A DNA stretch of 64,000 nucleotides from NCBI RefSeq assembly GCF_900115705.1, contig NZ_FOXL01000003.1, positions 434,001-498,000 of the forward strand, read 5' to 3'. This stretch comes from Frateuria terrea. Lineage in GTDB: Bacteria; Pseudomonadota; Gammaproteobacteria; Xanthomonadales; Rhodanobacteraceae. Position numbers and translations under genes: made by a program. The notes beneath the pieces are model-generated. The model was not told where the DNA came from and searched no databases. It was given only the letters and a program-made list of their open reading frames with translations. This document shows positions 43,703 to 51,965 of this stretch, piece after piece (the stretch's first letter is position 1; each line of letters begins with the position of its first letter).

Positions 43703-44419
43703 TCAATCTTCCTCGACGCCGGTGATCTTGGCCCGGCGCATCAGCCAGGCCACGCCGCGCAGGTCGGCCAGGCCGACCCACAGGCGATCGAGCATGCCGT
43801 ACTTGGAAGTGCCGGCGGTGCGTGGGCGATGGCCCACCGGCACGCTCTGGCTGGCATAGCCCGCACGACGCACCAGCGCCGGCAGGTAGCGGTGCATGTG
43901 GTCGAAGTAGGGCAGGCGCAGGAACGTTTCGCGCTCGAACAGCTTCAACCCGCAACCGGTGTCGGGGGTAGCGTCCTTGAGCATGCGCGAGCGCACCGCG
44001 TTGGCGATCTTGGAGGAGATGCGCTTGTTGAAGCTGTCGCGGCGCGTGGTGCGCCAGCCGGCGAACAGCTTGATCTGCGGCGCCGCGGCGGCACGCGCGG
44101 CGAGCAGCTTGGGAATGTCGGCAGGGTCGTTCTGGCCGTCGCCGTCCAGGGTGGCGATCCAGGCGCCGCGCGCGGCGCGCACGCCATTGGACACCGCGGT
44201 GCTCTGGCCACTGCGGGTCACGTGGTGCAGCACGCGCAGCTCCGGGTAGCTTGCCTTCTGCGCGGCCAGCACGGCGCGGCTGTCGTCGCTGGAATCGTCG
44301 TCGACGTAAACGATCTCGAAGTCGACCTTGCCGCGCAGCGCGGTGGCGATTTCGGCAAGCAACGGCGGGATGTTGTCGCGCTCGTTGAACACGGGCACGA
44401 CGACGGAAAGCTCGGGCAT
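43703..44419 (-). CDS. Glycosyltransferase family 2 (dolichol-phosphate mannosyltransferase-like)
   Basis: 238 residues. The GT-A domain begins ELSVVVPVFNERDNIPPLL, with nucleotide-sugar motifs VYVDDDSSDDS and ATLDGDGQNDP (DxD-type), and later GCGLKLFERETFLRLP and GTSKYGMLDRLWVG. It has no C-terminal membrane helices, so it resembles DPM1/short GtrB proteins that load a sugar onto a polyprenyl phosphate for lipopolysaccharide or lipid A decoration. ATG 44419. Single gene between a DUF488 gene and a repeat element. Confidence 0.88.
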   Translation of the reverse strand: MPELSVVVPVFNERDNIPPLLAEIATALRGKVDFEIVYVDDDSSDDSRAVLAAQKASYPELRVLHHVTRSGQSTAVSNGVRAARGAWIATLDGDGQNDPADIPKLLAARAAAAPQIKLFAGWRTTRRDSFNKRISSKIANAVRSRMLKDATPDTGCGLKLFERETFLRLPYFDHMHRYLPALVRRAGYASQSVPVGHRPRTAGTSKYGMLDRLWVGLADLRGVAWLMRRAKITGVEED

Positions 44420-44489
44420 GGGGCCAGTCCGGGGAACGATTGGGCGGGGATTATCGCTGATGCGCGCAGCTGGCGCAGGCGACCTTGCT

Positions 44490-44603
44490 CCCTCTCCGTC
44501 CGGGGAAGGGCCGGGGCGAGGGTGCGGGACTTGCGCGGAAGGCTTCGTCACCGCGCTCCGGCCGTACCCTCATCCGCCCTGCGCGCCCCTTCTCCCGAAG
44601 GGG
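44490..44603. repeat. Paired REP-like hairpins between parB and the GT2 gene
   Basis: The right hairpin is CCCCTTC (44586-44592) with GAAGGGG (44597-44603), next to ACCCTCATCCGCC. The left one is CCCTCTCC (from 44490) with GGGGAAGGG. They face each other like the two halves of the element at 30957-31057 and follow parB on the minus strand. Confidence 0.55.
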
Positions 44604-44613
44604 AAGGGACGAT

Positions 44614-45480
44614 CTAGCGCAGCTTGCCGAGGATGCCGTCGAGTTCGTCGTTGCTGTGGTAGTGGATCACCAGCTTGCCGCCACCGCCGCGGCCCTGCGC
44701 CAATTCCACGCGGGTAGCGAAGCGCTCGGCCAGCTCGCGCTCCAGCGCGTCGACGTTCGGGTCGCGCGCGCCGGTCTTGGCCTTGCCCTTGGGCGCGGCC
44801 TGCGCGCGACGTGCCGCATCTTCCAGCTCGCGCACGCTCCAGCCCAGGGTCGAGGCCTGGCGCGCCAGCGGCACGGCGATGCCCTCGTCCAGCGTCAGCA
44901 GGCAACGCGCGTGGCCCATCTCCAGCTTGCCCTCGTCCAGCAATTTCTTGATTGATGCGGGCAGGTCGATCAGGCGCAGCAGGTTCGACACCGCCGCGCG
45001 CGAGCGGCCCACGGCATCGGCCGCCTGCTGGTGGGTGAGCTCGAAGTCGTCGATCAGCCGTTTGAGCGCATCGGCTTCTTCCAGCGGCGTCAGGTCCTGT
45101 CGCTGGATGTTCTCGATCAGCGCCATGGCCGGCACGGCGGCCTCGTCGACCGTCTTGACCAGCGCCGGGATCTCGCCCATCTGCGCCAGCTGCGCGGCGC
45201 GCCAGCGGCGTTCGCCGGCGATCAGCTCGTAGCTGTTCTTGCCGAGCGCGCGCACCACTACCGGCTGGATCAGCCCCTGCGCCCGGATCGAGGCGGCCAG
45301 TTCCTCCAGCGCCTCCTGGTTCCAGTGCCGGCGCGGCTGGTACTTGCCCGGCTGGATCTGCTGGATCGGCACGCTGCGCAGCTCGCCTTCCTGCTCCAGC
45401 GGCGATGCGGTGCCGGCGCCGTCGCCGCCGAGCAGCGCGTCCAGCCCGCGGCCGAGTCCCCGTTTCTTCGCGGCGGCCAT
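44614..45480 (-). CDS. parB: Chromosome partitioning protein ParB
   Basis: 288-residue centromere-binding CTPase. It opens with the chromosomal ParB start KKRGLGRGLDALLGGD, followed by the CTP-binding ParBc domain (about 35-130) with the ELIAGERRWRAAQ and ALIENIQRQDLTPLEEA motifs. A helix-turn-helix follows (about 135-190; LTHQQAADAVGRSRAAVSNLLRL) and then a C-terminal dimer domain ending DGILGKLR. It starts two bases after the parA stop. It loads on parS sites, usually near the origin of replication. Confidence 0.97.
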   Translation of the reverse strand: MAAAKKRGLGRGLDALLGGDGAGTASPLEQEGELRSVPIQQIQPGKYQPRRHWNQEALEELAASIRAQGLIQPVVVRALGKNSYELIAGERRWRAAQLAQMGEIPALVKTVDEAAVPAMALIENIQRQDLTPLEEADALKRLIDDFELTHQQAADAVGRSRAAVSNLLRLIDLPASIKKLLDEGKLEMGHARCLLTLDEGIAVPLARQASTLGWSVRELEDAARRAQAAPKGKAKTGARDPNVDALERELAERFATRVELAQGRGGGGKLVIHYHSNDELDGILGKLR

Positions 45481-45482
45481 GG

Positions 45483-46328
45483 TTACTCCTGATGGATGTC
45501 GGCGGCCGCGTCGAGCGCCGCGCCGGTGTCGTGCATGTCGTTGAGCGCGGCCACGGCGGCCTGCGCGCCGCGTTCGCGGCGGATGATTTCGCCGGCCAGG
45601 CCGATGTAGGCGATCGCGCCGCGCGAGCTGCGATCGTACAGGTGGATCGGCTGGCCGTGGCTTGGCGCCTCGGCCAGGCGCACGTTGCGCGGGATGATCG
45701 AGCGCAGCACCTTGTCGCCGAAGTGCTGGGTCAGCTGCGCGGAGACTTCGTTGCCGAGGTTGTTGCGCACGTCGTACATGGTGCGCAGCAGGCCCTCGAT
45801 CTCCAGCTTCGGATTGAGCCGCTGGCGCACCGCCTTGACCGTTTCCAGCAGGCTGGAGAGGCCTTCCAGCGCGAAGTACTCGCACTGCACCGGAACCAGC
45901 ACGCCATCGGCCGCAGCCAGCGCGTTGAGCGTGAGCAGGTGCAGCGAAGGCGGGCAGTCGATCAGGATGGTCTGGTACCTGTCCGAGATCTTCGCCAGCT
46001 GTTCCTTGAGCCGGCTCTCGCGGGCGATCGCGTCCATCAGCTTGAGCTCGGCTGCGGTGAGGTCACCGTTGCCGGGCAACAGGTCGTAGTGAGCCTCGGT
46101 GCCGACGATAGCGCGCTCGATCGGCGCTTCATCCAGCAGCACCTCGCAGCCGTTGGGTTTGGCCTCGCGCTTGTCCACGCCCGAGGCCATGGTCGCGTTG
46201 CCTTGCGGGTCGAGGTCGACCAGCAGCACCTTGCGCTTGGCGGCCGCGAGTGCCGCCGCGAGATTGACTGCCGTCGTGGTCTTGCCGACGCCGCCCTTCT
46301 GGTTGGCGACAGCGATGATGCGGGCCAT
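45483..46328 (-). CDS. parA: Chromosome partitioning ATPase ParA
   Basis: 281-residue Walker ATPase; the deviant Walker A KGGVGKTTT at residues 11-19 has the signature first lysine. ILIDCPPSLHLLTLNALAAADGVLVP carries Walker B (cited in parts: ILIDCPPS). Start MARIIAVANQ at 46328. Forms an operon with parB. In most relatives rsmG lies directly upstream of parA. Here a 58-residue membrane gene and about 500 bases of degraded sugar-locus DNA separate them. Confidence 0.97.
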   Translation of the reverse strand: MARIIAVANQKGGVGKTTTAVNLAAALAAAKRKVLLVDLDPQGNATMASGVDKREAKPNGCEVLLDEAPIERAIVGTEAHYDLLPGNGDLTAAELKLMDAIARESRLKEQLAKISDRYQTILIDCPPSLHLLTLNALAAADGVLVPVQCEYFALEGLSSLLETVKAVRQRLNPKLEIEGLLRTMYDVRNNLGNEVSAQLTQHFGDKVLRSIIPRNVRLAEAPSHGQPIHLYDRSSRGAIAYIGLAGEIIRRERGAQAAVAALNDMHDTGAALDAAADIHQE

Positions 46329-46404
46329 GGGTCGATAGCTTCCGGTGACGCGGAAAGGGGACCTAGTGTAGTGGGTCCGGCGTCCGGGGCGACCCCGACC
46401 GCGG

Positions 46405-46705
46405 TCACGCGATCCGCGCCCCGCCGTCTGCCTCGAAGAAATGCAGCCGCTCGGGACGAAGCCTAGTGCCAGCGTGGTTCCGGCTCCCGGCAGCGACGGC
46501 GGCACCCGCGAGACCAGCGCCAGGAGCCCATGGCGCAGGTTGAGGAAGATTTCGGTTGCCGACCGGTTCGGGCAGTTCCAGCCGGGCTTCCAGGCGGGCC
46601 GGGCGCCGGACGTCGGCCGGCTGCAGATCCTCCGGGCGCAGGCGCAGGCCCAGCGAGCACCACGATCCGCTGGCCCAGCGCCATCGCCTCGACCTCGTCG
46701 CGCGT
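46405..46705 (-). pseudogene. Remnant of a MalK/UgpC-type sugar ABC transporter ATPase (C-terminal part)
   Basis: Pieces of one protein are spread over the three minus-strand frames. [17 protein letters not shown] lies next to the breakpoint at 46705; it corresponds to the D-loop/H-loop region of MalK-type ATPases, usually [19 protein letters not shown] and EIFLNLRHG follow. Next come [21 protein letters not shown] and [17 protein letters not shown] before the TGA at 46405-46407. At least three frame changes are needed, and the Walker A half is absent. Family identity is from the pattern of motifs in order; the sugar is unknown. Confidence 0.78.
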
Positions 46706-46916
46706 TGCACGCGGCAATCGAGGCCGGGGTGAACCTCACGGGTTACTACGCCTGGTCGTTGCTGGACAACCTGGAATGGTCGCTGGGCTATTCCAAGCAC
46801 TTCGGGCTGGACCACGCCGACTTCGCTATGCAGAAGCGCACGCCGAAGGCCAGCGCGAGCTGTATGCCCGGGTGATCGCCAGCAACGGCGCGGTGCTGGA
46901 CGAGCAGTGCGCCTAA
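46706..46916 (+). pseudogene. Remnant of a GH1 beta-glucosidase (C-terminal end)
   Basis: From 46706 the plus strand reads [20 protein letters not shown], then [21 protein letters not shown] and KRTPKASA, the well-known C-terminal signature of GH1 beta-glucosidases. A frameshift at about 46855 breaks it; the next frame continues [15 protein letters not shown] up to a TAA at 46914-46916. The whole N-terminal part with the acid/base and nucleophile glutamates is missing. It abuts the MalK remnant head-to-head at 46705/46706. Confidence 0.85.
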
Positions 46917-47089
46917 CGGGTGCTGGCGCGAACGCGCAGAAGCCGCCGACAGAAGCTCACTTCCAGCGCCACGCCCCCCAGCAACAACAGCGCGCCCAGC
47001 ATTGGTGCACCGAAGAACAGGGGTCCGTAGCCAGCGGCATAGGCCACGGTCGCGGCTGCGACAAGGGCCAGGCTGGTCAGATGTTTCAC
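46913..47089 (-). CDS. Small membrane protein, 58 residues, uncharacterised
   Basis: GTG at 47087-47089, preceded by AGGAG at a spacing of seven bases, opens a frame VKHLTSLALVAAATVAYAAG, then YGPLFFGAPMLGALLLLGGVALE, ending RRLLRVRASTR and TAG at 46913-46915. Two hydrophobic segments with a basic tail suggest a small inner-membrane protein. The stop overlaps the stop of the GH1 remnant on the other strand. It lies between rsmG and parA in their direction. No known function. The good ribosome site and membrane-protein composition argue for a real gene. Confidence 0.6.
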   Translation of the reverse strand: MKHLTSLALVAAATVAYAAGYGPLFFGAPMLGALLLLGGVALEVSFCRRLLRVRASTR

Positions 47090-47160
47090 GACTTCACTCC
47101 TGCGGCATACCGTGGGTGGAGCATAGCCCTGTCGACATCGCGCGCAACGAGCCGCTGCGG

Positions 47161-47787
47161 CTAGGCCCGGCCGAGTACCAGCAGATGCCGCTCAGCTTCC
47201 AGCCCCGGCACGTGCAGGGCATGCCGGGCGCGCAGCTCGAAGCCTGCCGGAATGCCGGGCAGCTCCTCGTCCGCCGGCTTGCCCTTCATCGCCAGCCAGA
47301 CGCCGTGCGGCGCCAGCAGGTGGCCACCCCAGCCGAGCATGTCGGCCAGGCTGGCGAAGGCGCGCGCGGTGATGCAGTCGAACGAGCCTTCGACCTCCTC
47401 CACCCGCGACTGCACCGCGCGCACGCCCTCCAGCCCGAGCGTACGGATCGCCTCGCGCAGGAAGCGCACCTTCTTGCCGTTGGAGTCGACCAGCAGGATG
47501 TGCCGCCCCGGCGCGGCGATCGCCAGCACGATGCCGGGCAGCCCGGGGCCGGTGCCGAGATCGGCCAGCGACTCGCCCTGCACGTAGGGCAGGATCGCCA
47601 GCGAGTCGAGCAGGTGGCGGGTCACCATCTCGGCCGGGTCGCGCACCGCGGTGAGGTTGTAGGTGCCGTTCCAGCGCTGCAGCAGCGCCTGGTAGGTCAG
47701 CAGCCGGTCCGCCGCGCCGGCCGGCAACGCGAGGCCAAGCGCGGCGATGCCGTGTTCGAGGCGTTCGTGCAGGCTGGAGGGGTTCAT
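47161..47787 (-). CDS. rsmG: 16S rRNA (guanine527-N7)-methyltransferase RsmG (GidB)
   Basis: 208 residues. SAM-binding motif LADLGTGPGLPGIVLAIAAP (cited for DLGTGPGLPG) at about residues 74-83, the preceding RHLLDSLAI signature and VDSNGKKVRFLREA. It methylates G527 of 16S rRNA; loss gives low-level streptomycin resistance in other bacteria. Start ATG 47787. The rsmG-parA-parB neighbourhood is widely conserved near the chromosome origin, which suggests this window lies in the origin-proximal half. Confidence 0.95.
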   Translation of the reverse strand: MNPSSLHERLEHGIAALGLALPAGAADRLLTYQALLQRWNGTYNLTAVRDPAEMVTRHLLDSLAILPYVQGESLADLGTGPGLPGIVLAIAAPGRHILLVDSNGKKVRFLREAIRTLGLEGVRAVQSRVEEVEGSFDCITARAFASLADMLGWGGHLLAPHGVWLAMKGKPADEELPGIPAGFELRARHALHVPGLEAERHLLVLGRA

Positions 47788-47854
47788 CGGCGCGCTCGCA
47801 TGCGGGAGCTGCCCAGTATCGGGTGCGCACGCGGCCGAAGCCAGGGCACGCAGG

Positions 47855-48307
47855 TCAGGCGAAGTCGAGGTCGACCCGGGTGACCATCATGCCGCGCTCG
47901 CGCAGCGCAGTGTTGAGGCGCTGCTTGAGCCGCCCGCCGAGGTCGCGGCGGTTCTCCTGTGCCACGGCCGGTTCATCCTTGAGCGCATCCAGCGCGCCAC
48001 CGCGGATCAGCTGCTCGGCCTGATCGAAGACCGCGTCGGCACGCTCAGGCTCCAGCACCTGCCAATACACCGTGCCACGCACGTCGCGCGCGCTGGCCAG
48101 CGGTTCCCGGAAATGCAGCACCTGCCCGGCCAGGTCGATGCGGTGGCCAACGCGGTCCAGCCCTGGCAGCACGAAGTGCACGCCCGGCTGCAACAGCCGA
48201 CGCCGCTTGCCACCACGGTAGAGGCTGAGCACCTGGCCGTCCGGCACACGTCGGACGGCTCCGGCCAGCAGGGCCAGGCAGAAGACGGCGGTGAGCAAGG
48301 CGATCAT
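47855..48307 (-). CDS. Short SPFH/band-7 domain membrane protein
   Basis: 150 residues. One N-terminal helix (MIALLTAVFCLALLAGAV) is followed by an SPFH domain that begins VPDGQVLSLYRGGKRRRLLQPGVHFVLPGLD and ends ENRRDLGGRLKQRLNTALRERGMMVTRVDLDF, both cited in parts. It is about half the length of stomatin or HflC, lacking their coiled-coil tail. ATG 48307 taken; a TTG at 48313 is possible. The ribosome site is weak. Probably a membrane scaffold; partner unknown. 67 bases separate it from rsmG. Confidence 0.7.
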   Translation of the reverse strand: MIALLTAVFCLALLAGAVRRVPDGQVLSLYRGGKRRRLLQPGVHFVLPGLDRVGHRIDLAGQVLHFREPLASARDVRGTVYWQVLEPERADAVFDQAEQLIRGGALDALKDEPAVAQENRRDLGGRLKQRLNTALRERGMMVTRVDLDFA

Positions 48308-48481
48308 CGTCAAATCAACCGTTTACCGATACTTGTTCGGGCGCAGGAACGAGAGTACGTGCAACATCTTGGCGTAACGCACGTTAATGGCGTTTTAACG
48401 AGCGAACCGGGAACTGGCGCACAGGCCGGAAGGCTCCCCCTCGAGTGGCTATCGGCTGGTCTCATCCGCGCTGGAGGCCCG

Positions 48482-48533
48482 TGAAAACGTTCGCTTCGCC
48501 GCACCTTCACTTTCCCGGATGAAAACGTTTACG
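48482..48533 (+). promoter_or_regulatory. Pair of LacI-type operator-like sites
   Basis: TGAAAACGTT occurs identically at 48482-48491 and 48520-48529. Extended to 14 bases, the second (to 48533) matches 13 of 14 positions of the LacI-family consensus TGWAANCGNTNWCA, and the first matches 12. They lie just before the LacI remnant and upstream of the TonB receptor. The rest of 48308-48481 shows no gene. Confidence 0.5.
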
Positions 48534-48547
48534 GTCCGCCGCGACTG

Positions 48548-48817
48548 ACCTGCCTGTATGCCTTAAAGGAGGCCCGCCTGCGCGTCCCGCAGGCCATCGC
48601 GCTGACCGGCTTCGACGACATCCCGATCACGCGCTACCTGAGGCCGCCGCTGACCACCGTGCACGTGGGCGTCACCGAACTCGGCAGGCTGGCGCTGGAG
48701 CGGCTGGCCGATCGGCTCGAGCGCGACGCACCGGTTGCGCCTGCGGACAGGCTCGATTGCGCCGTGATGGTTCGCGGCAGTTGCCGCGCGGCGCTCACGA
48801 CAACCTCACCGGCTTGA
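48548..48817 (+). pseudogene. Remnant of a LacI family regulator (C-terminal sensor part)
   Basis: The frame ending at TGA 48815-48817 encodes LKEARLRVPQAIALTGFDDI, then PITRYLRPPLTTVHVG and LGRLALERLADRLERD, the hallmark end of LacI/GalR proteins (GFDD, RPPLTT, LGxxAxxxL). No DNA-binding domain or start codon precedes it: the frame simply enters non-matching sequence at about 48548. The truncation joined the operator-like sites to the 3' end of the gene. It ends 39 bases before the TonB receptor ATG. Confidence 0.85.
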
Positions 48818-48856
48818 TTCAACTATCTAACAAAAGGCCCTCGAGGGAGGGGATCC

Positions 48857-51800
48857 ATGAACACGACGATGCGTTTGAAGAAGACACTACTGGCCAGCCT
48901 GATCGCCAGCTCGGTGGTAGCGCTGGCCGCGGCGCCGAGCCTGGTATGGGCACAGACCTCCACCGCGGCGCTGCGCGGCAGCGGCCCGGCCAACACCGAC
49001 GTGACCGCGCGCAACGTGGCGACCGGCGCGGTGCGGCGCACCCGCACGGCCGCCGACGGCAGCTATGCGATGGTCGGCCTGCCGCCGGGCACCTACCAGA
49101 TCGATGCCGGTCCGGGCACCGAGCGCACGGTGACCCTGACGGTGGCCTCGACGTCCACGCTGAATCTCGCCCAGCCCGCCGCCGCGCCGCCCAGTGCGCC
49201 GTCGGCCGCGAACGCCACCACTCTCGGCGGCGTCTCGGTGACCGCCACCACGTTGCAGGAAGTGAAGACCTCCGAGGTGGGCAACACCATCTCGCTGCAC
49301 CAGATCCAGACGATCCCGCAGGTGTCGCGAAACTTCCTGGAATTCGCCGACACCGTCCCGGGCATGGTGTTCAACGTCGACTCCGCCGGCCACACCTCGC
49401 TGCGTGGCGGGGCGCAGAACAACAGCTCGGTCAACGTCTACATCGACGGCGTGGGCCAGAAGAGCTACGTCAAGGAAGGTGGCATCAGCGGCCAGTTCGC
49501 CAGCCAGGGCAACCCGTTCCCGCAGCTGGCCATCGGTGAGTACAAGGTCATCACGTCCAACTACAAGGCTGAGTACGACCAGATATCCAGCGCGGCGGTG
49601 ACCGCGCAGACCAAGTCCGGCACCAACCAGTTCCACGGCGAGGTGTTCGGCACCTACACCCACGATGCCTTCCGCGCGCGCACGCCGTCCGAAGACGCGG
49701 CCAACAAGAAGACGCCGTCGCACGAAAAGGAATACGGCTTCGCGATCGGCGGTCCGATCATCCAGGACAAGATGCATTTCTTCTTCACCTACGAGGCGAA
49801 GAAGTTCGTCACGCCGAAGACCGTGACCACCAATGGCCAGGTTCCGGACGCGGCCGCGCTGCTGCCCGCCGATGTCGTCGCCCAGCTGGGCCCGGCGAAC
49901 CTGCCGTTCAAGGAGGACCTGTATTTCGGCAAGATCGACTGGGAGCCGACCGACCGCGACCGCTTCGAGCTGAGCGGCCAGGTCCGCAAGGAGGACCAGT
50001 ACGACAACATCGGCGACCAGAACGCGGCCTCCGCAGGCATCGACGCGATCAACAACGACACGCGGCTGGACCTGCGCTGGCAGCACAGCGGCGAGATCTA
50101 TTTCAACGAGCTGCTGTTCACCCACGAAAAGGCCTACAACAATCCGACGCCGCTGAACTTCGGCAACGGCGCGGTCTACACCTACGGGCCGCAGCAGGAC
50201 GCCACTATCCTGGTGACCGGACCGGCCAACACGCTGGCCACGCAGAAGAAGGGCCAGAAAGGACCGGCGCTGCAGGACGACCTGACCTTCAACGACCTTT
50301 CCTGGCACGGCGACCACGTGATCAAGCTGGGCGCCAAGTACAAGATGGTGGATCTGAACGCGCAGGACGCCGGCGACGTCAATCCGCAGTTCTTCTACGA
50401 CGTCGAGCCGGGCACCGGCACGCAGGCCCAGCCGTGGAAGGTGTTCTTCCCCAACCCGGTGCCGGGCCTGAACCCGGTGGCCAAGTCCAGCGACAAGCAG
50501 TTCGGCGTCTACATCCAGGACGACTGGGCGGTCAACGACAAGCTGACCCTGAACCTGGGCGTGCGCTGGGACTACGAGAAGAATCCCTCGTACCTCAACT
50601 ACGTCACCCCGGCGAACGTGGTGGCCGCGCTCAACAGCCAGGATCCAAACGCGGCGGCCGGACAGACCTATGCGCAGACGCTGGCGCTGGGCGGCGTCAA
50701 CGTCAACGACTACATCAGCACCGGCCACAACCGCAAGGCGTACAAGGGCGAGGTGCAGCCGCGCCTGGGCTTCTCCTACGACCTCAACGGCGACGAACAG
50801 CACGTGATCTTCGGCGGTGCTGGACGCGCCTACGACCGCGACCTGTACGACTACCTGCAGGTGGAGCAGACCAAGGCCGCGCTGCCGCAGTCCACCGTGT
50901 ACTTCCAGGACCCGGTCACCGGCGCCTGCCACGGCGTCAATCCCACGCCTTGCATCGCCTACGACCCGGCGTTCATGAGCGGCCTGTCCAATCTGCAGGC
51001 GCTGTTGTCGACGACCAACGCCGGCAACGAAGTGGACATGATCAACAACAACCTGCGTGCCCCGTACTCGGACCAGTTCAGCCTCGGCATGCGCAACCAG
51101 CTCGGCGACTGGAACACCAGCGCCACGGTGTCGCGCATCCTCAGCCACGACGGCTTCGTGTTCACCCTGGGCAACCGCTATCCCGACGGCAGCTTCTTCA
51201 AGAGCAACAGCCAGCCTTGGGGCAATGGCGTGCCGGGCTTCGGCAGCCTGATCATCGGCAACAACGGCATCGAGACGCGTACCACCCAGGTCCTGCTGTC
51301 CGCGGAGAAGCCCTACACCAAGGAATCCGGCTGGGGCGCGACGTTCGCCTACACCTATACCCGCGCCACCCAGAATCGCGACATCAACGAGCACTACTCG
51401 TTCGATGAGGAAACGATCAACCAGTACCCGTTCATCATTTCCAATGCCGCGGCGCGTCATCGCTTCGTCGCCACCGGCGTGGTCGACGTGCCGTGGGGCA
51501 TCACCTTGTCGGCCAAGCTGACCCTGGCCACGCCGATCCCGGGCAACACTTTGTCCTGCTATGACCCGGCGGCGGTGGAGTTCCCCACCGGCAGCAATTG
51601 CACACCCACCGGGGTGATCCCCGGCGGCAGCGGCCGCTTCCTGGTCGGTGGCAAGGTGTTCGGCTACCGCGACATCGACCTGCAGGCGACCAAGAACTTC
51701 TACATGGGCCACGGCATCGAGCTCTACGGCCGCTTCGACGTGCTGAACCTGTTCAATTGGAAAAACTACGACACGGCGGATGCGATCTACGCCATTCCCG

Positions 51801-51898
51801 ATGGCAGCGTGGTTCACACGACGGCCGCCTACAACCGCACGGGCAACATCGTTTTCGTGCCCCGCACGGTCAAGCTCACGGTCGGCATGCGGTTCTGA
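48857..51898 (+). CDS. TonB-dependent receptor, Oar-like, of a glycan-uptake locus
   Basis: 1013 residues. The signal peptide (1-32) ends SLVWAQ. An N-terminal carboxypeptidase-like domain (about 35-105; TAADGSYAMVGLPPGTYQI) is followed by a plug with NTISLHQIQTIPQVSRNFLEF and SLRGGAQNNSSVNVYIDGVG, and a long barrel ending TVKLTVGMRF. Strong ribosome site GAGGGAGGGG before ATG 48857. It is followed by a halogenase-like gene and a secreted glucanase-like gene, the standard order in Xanthomonadales loci for plant or bacterial glucans. Likely substrate: a gluco-oligosaccharide. Its LacI regulator is truncated. Confidence 0.92.
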   Translation: MNTTMRLKKTLLASLIASSVVALAAAPSLVWAQTSTAALRGSGPANTDVTARNVATGAVRRTRTAADGSYAMVGLPPGTYQIDAGPGTERTVTLTVASTSTLNLAQPAAAPPSAPSAANATTLGGVSVTATTLQEVKTSEVGNTISLHQIQTIPQVSRNFLEFADTVPGMVFNVDSAGHTSLRGGAQNNSSVNVYIDGVGQKSYVKEGGISGQFASQGNPFPQLAIGEYKVITSNYKAEYDQISSAAVTAQTKSGTNQFHGEVFGTYTHDAFRARTPSEDAANKKTPSHEKEYGFAIGGPIIQDKMHFFFTYEAKKFVTPKTVTTNGQVPDAAALLPADVVAQLGPANLPFKEDLYFGKIDWEPTDRDRFELSGQVRKEDQYDNIGDQNAASAGIDAINNDTRLDLRWQHSGEIYFNELLFTHEKAYNNPTPLNFGNGAVYTYGPQQDATILVTGPANTLATQKKGQKGPALQDDLTFNDLSWHGDHVIKLGAKYKMVDLNAQDAGDVNPQFFYDVEPGTGTQAQPWKVFFPNPVPGLNPVAKSSDKQFGVYIQDDWAVNDKLTLNLGVRWDYEKNPSYLNYVTPANVVAALNSQDPNAAAGQTYAQTLALGGVNVNDYISTGHNRKAYKGEVQPRLGFSYDLNGDEQHVIFGGAGRAYDRDLYDYLQVEQTKAALPQSTVYFQDPVTGACHGVNPTPCIAYDPAFMSGLSNLQALLSTTNAGNEVDMINNNLRAPYSDQFSLGMRNQLGDWNTSATVSRILSHDGFVFTLGNRYPDGSFFKSNSQPWGNGVPGFGSLIIGNNGIETRTTQVLLSAEKPYTKESGWGATFAYTYTRATQNRDINEHYSFDEETINQYPFIISNAAARHRFVATGVVDVPWGITLSAKLTLATPIPGNTLSCYDPAAVEFPTGSNCTPTGVIPGGSGRFLVGGKVFGYRDIDLQATKNFYMGHGIELYGRFDVLNLFNWKNYDTADAIYAIPDGSVVHTTAAYNRTGNIVFVPRTVKLTVGMRF

Positions 51899-51912
51899 CC
51901 GGAGCCCTCGCA

Positions 51913-51935
51913 AGGCCCGTCTAACGCGCGGGCCT
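51913..51935 (+). terminator. Intercistronic hairpin between the TonB receptor and the halogenase-like gene
   Basis: Perfect arms AGGCCCG (51913-51919) and CGGGCCT (51929-51935), nine-base loop, no T-run. More likely an mRNA-stabilising or attenuating hairpin than a full terminator; it could set the receptor high relative to downstream genes. Confidence 0.4.
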
Positions 51936-51965
51936 GGTTCCTCTGCCGGCAGTCGGACACCTTCG

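Noticed and set aside
46441..46875. Apparent 144-residue plus-strand protein
   Set aside because: Its first two thirds are antisense to the MalK remnant and only the end matches GH1. It is a chance fusion across a breakpoint.
47082..47097. TGTTTCACG, a half of the parS consensus close to parAB
   Set aside because: The second half (ACTTCAC) does not match GTGAAACA. Probably chance, since it overlaps the start codon of the small membrane gene.
47855..48307. SPFH protein as a frameshifted longer stomatin
   Set aside because: No further SPFH or coiled-coil sequence was seen in other frames downstream before rsmG, so it is annotated as a naturally short protein.
48521..48817. Truncated LacI frame as a functional small regulator
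   Set aside because: It has no in-frame start near the similarity and no DNA-binding domain, so it is listed as a pseudogene.
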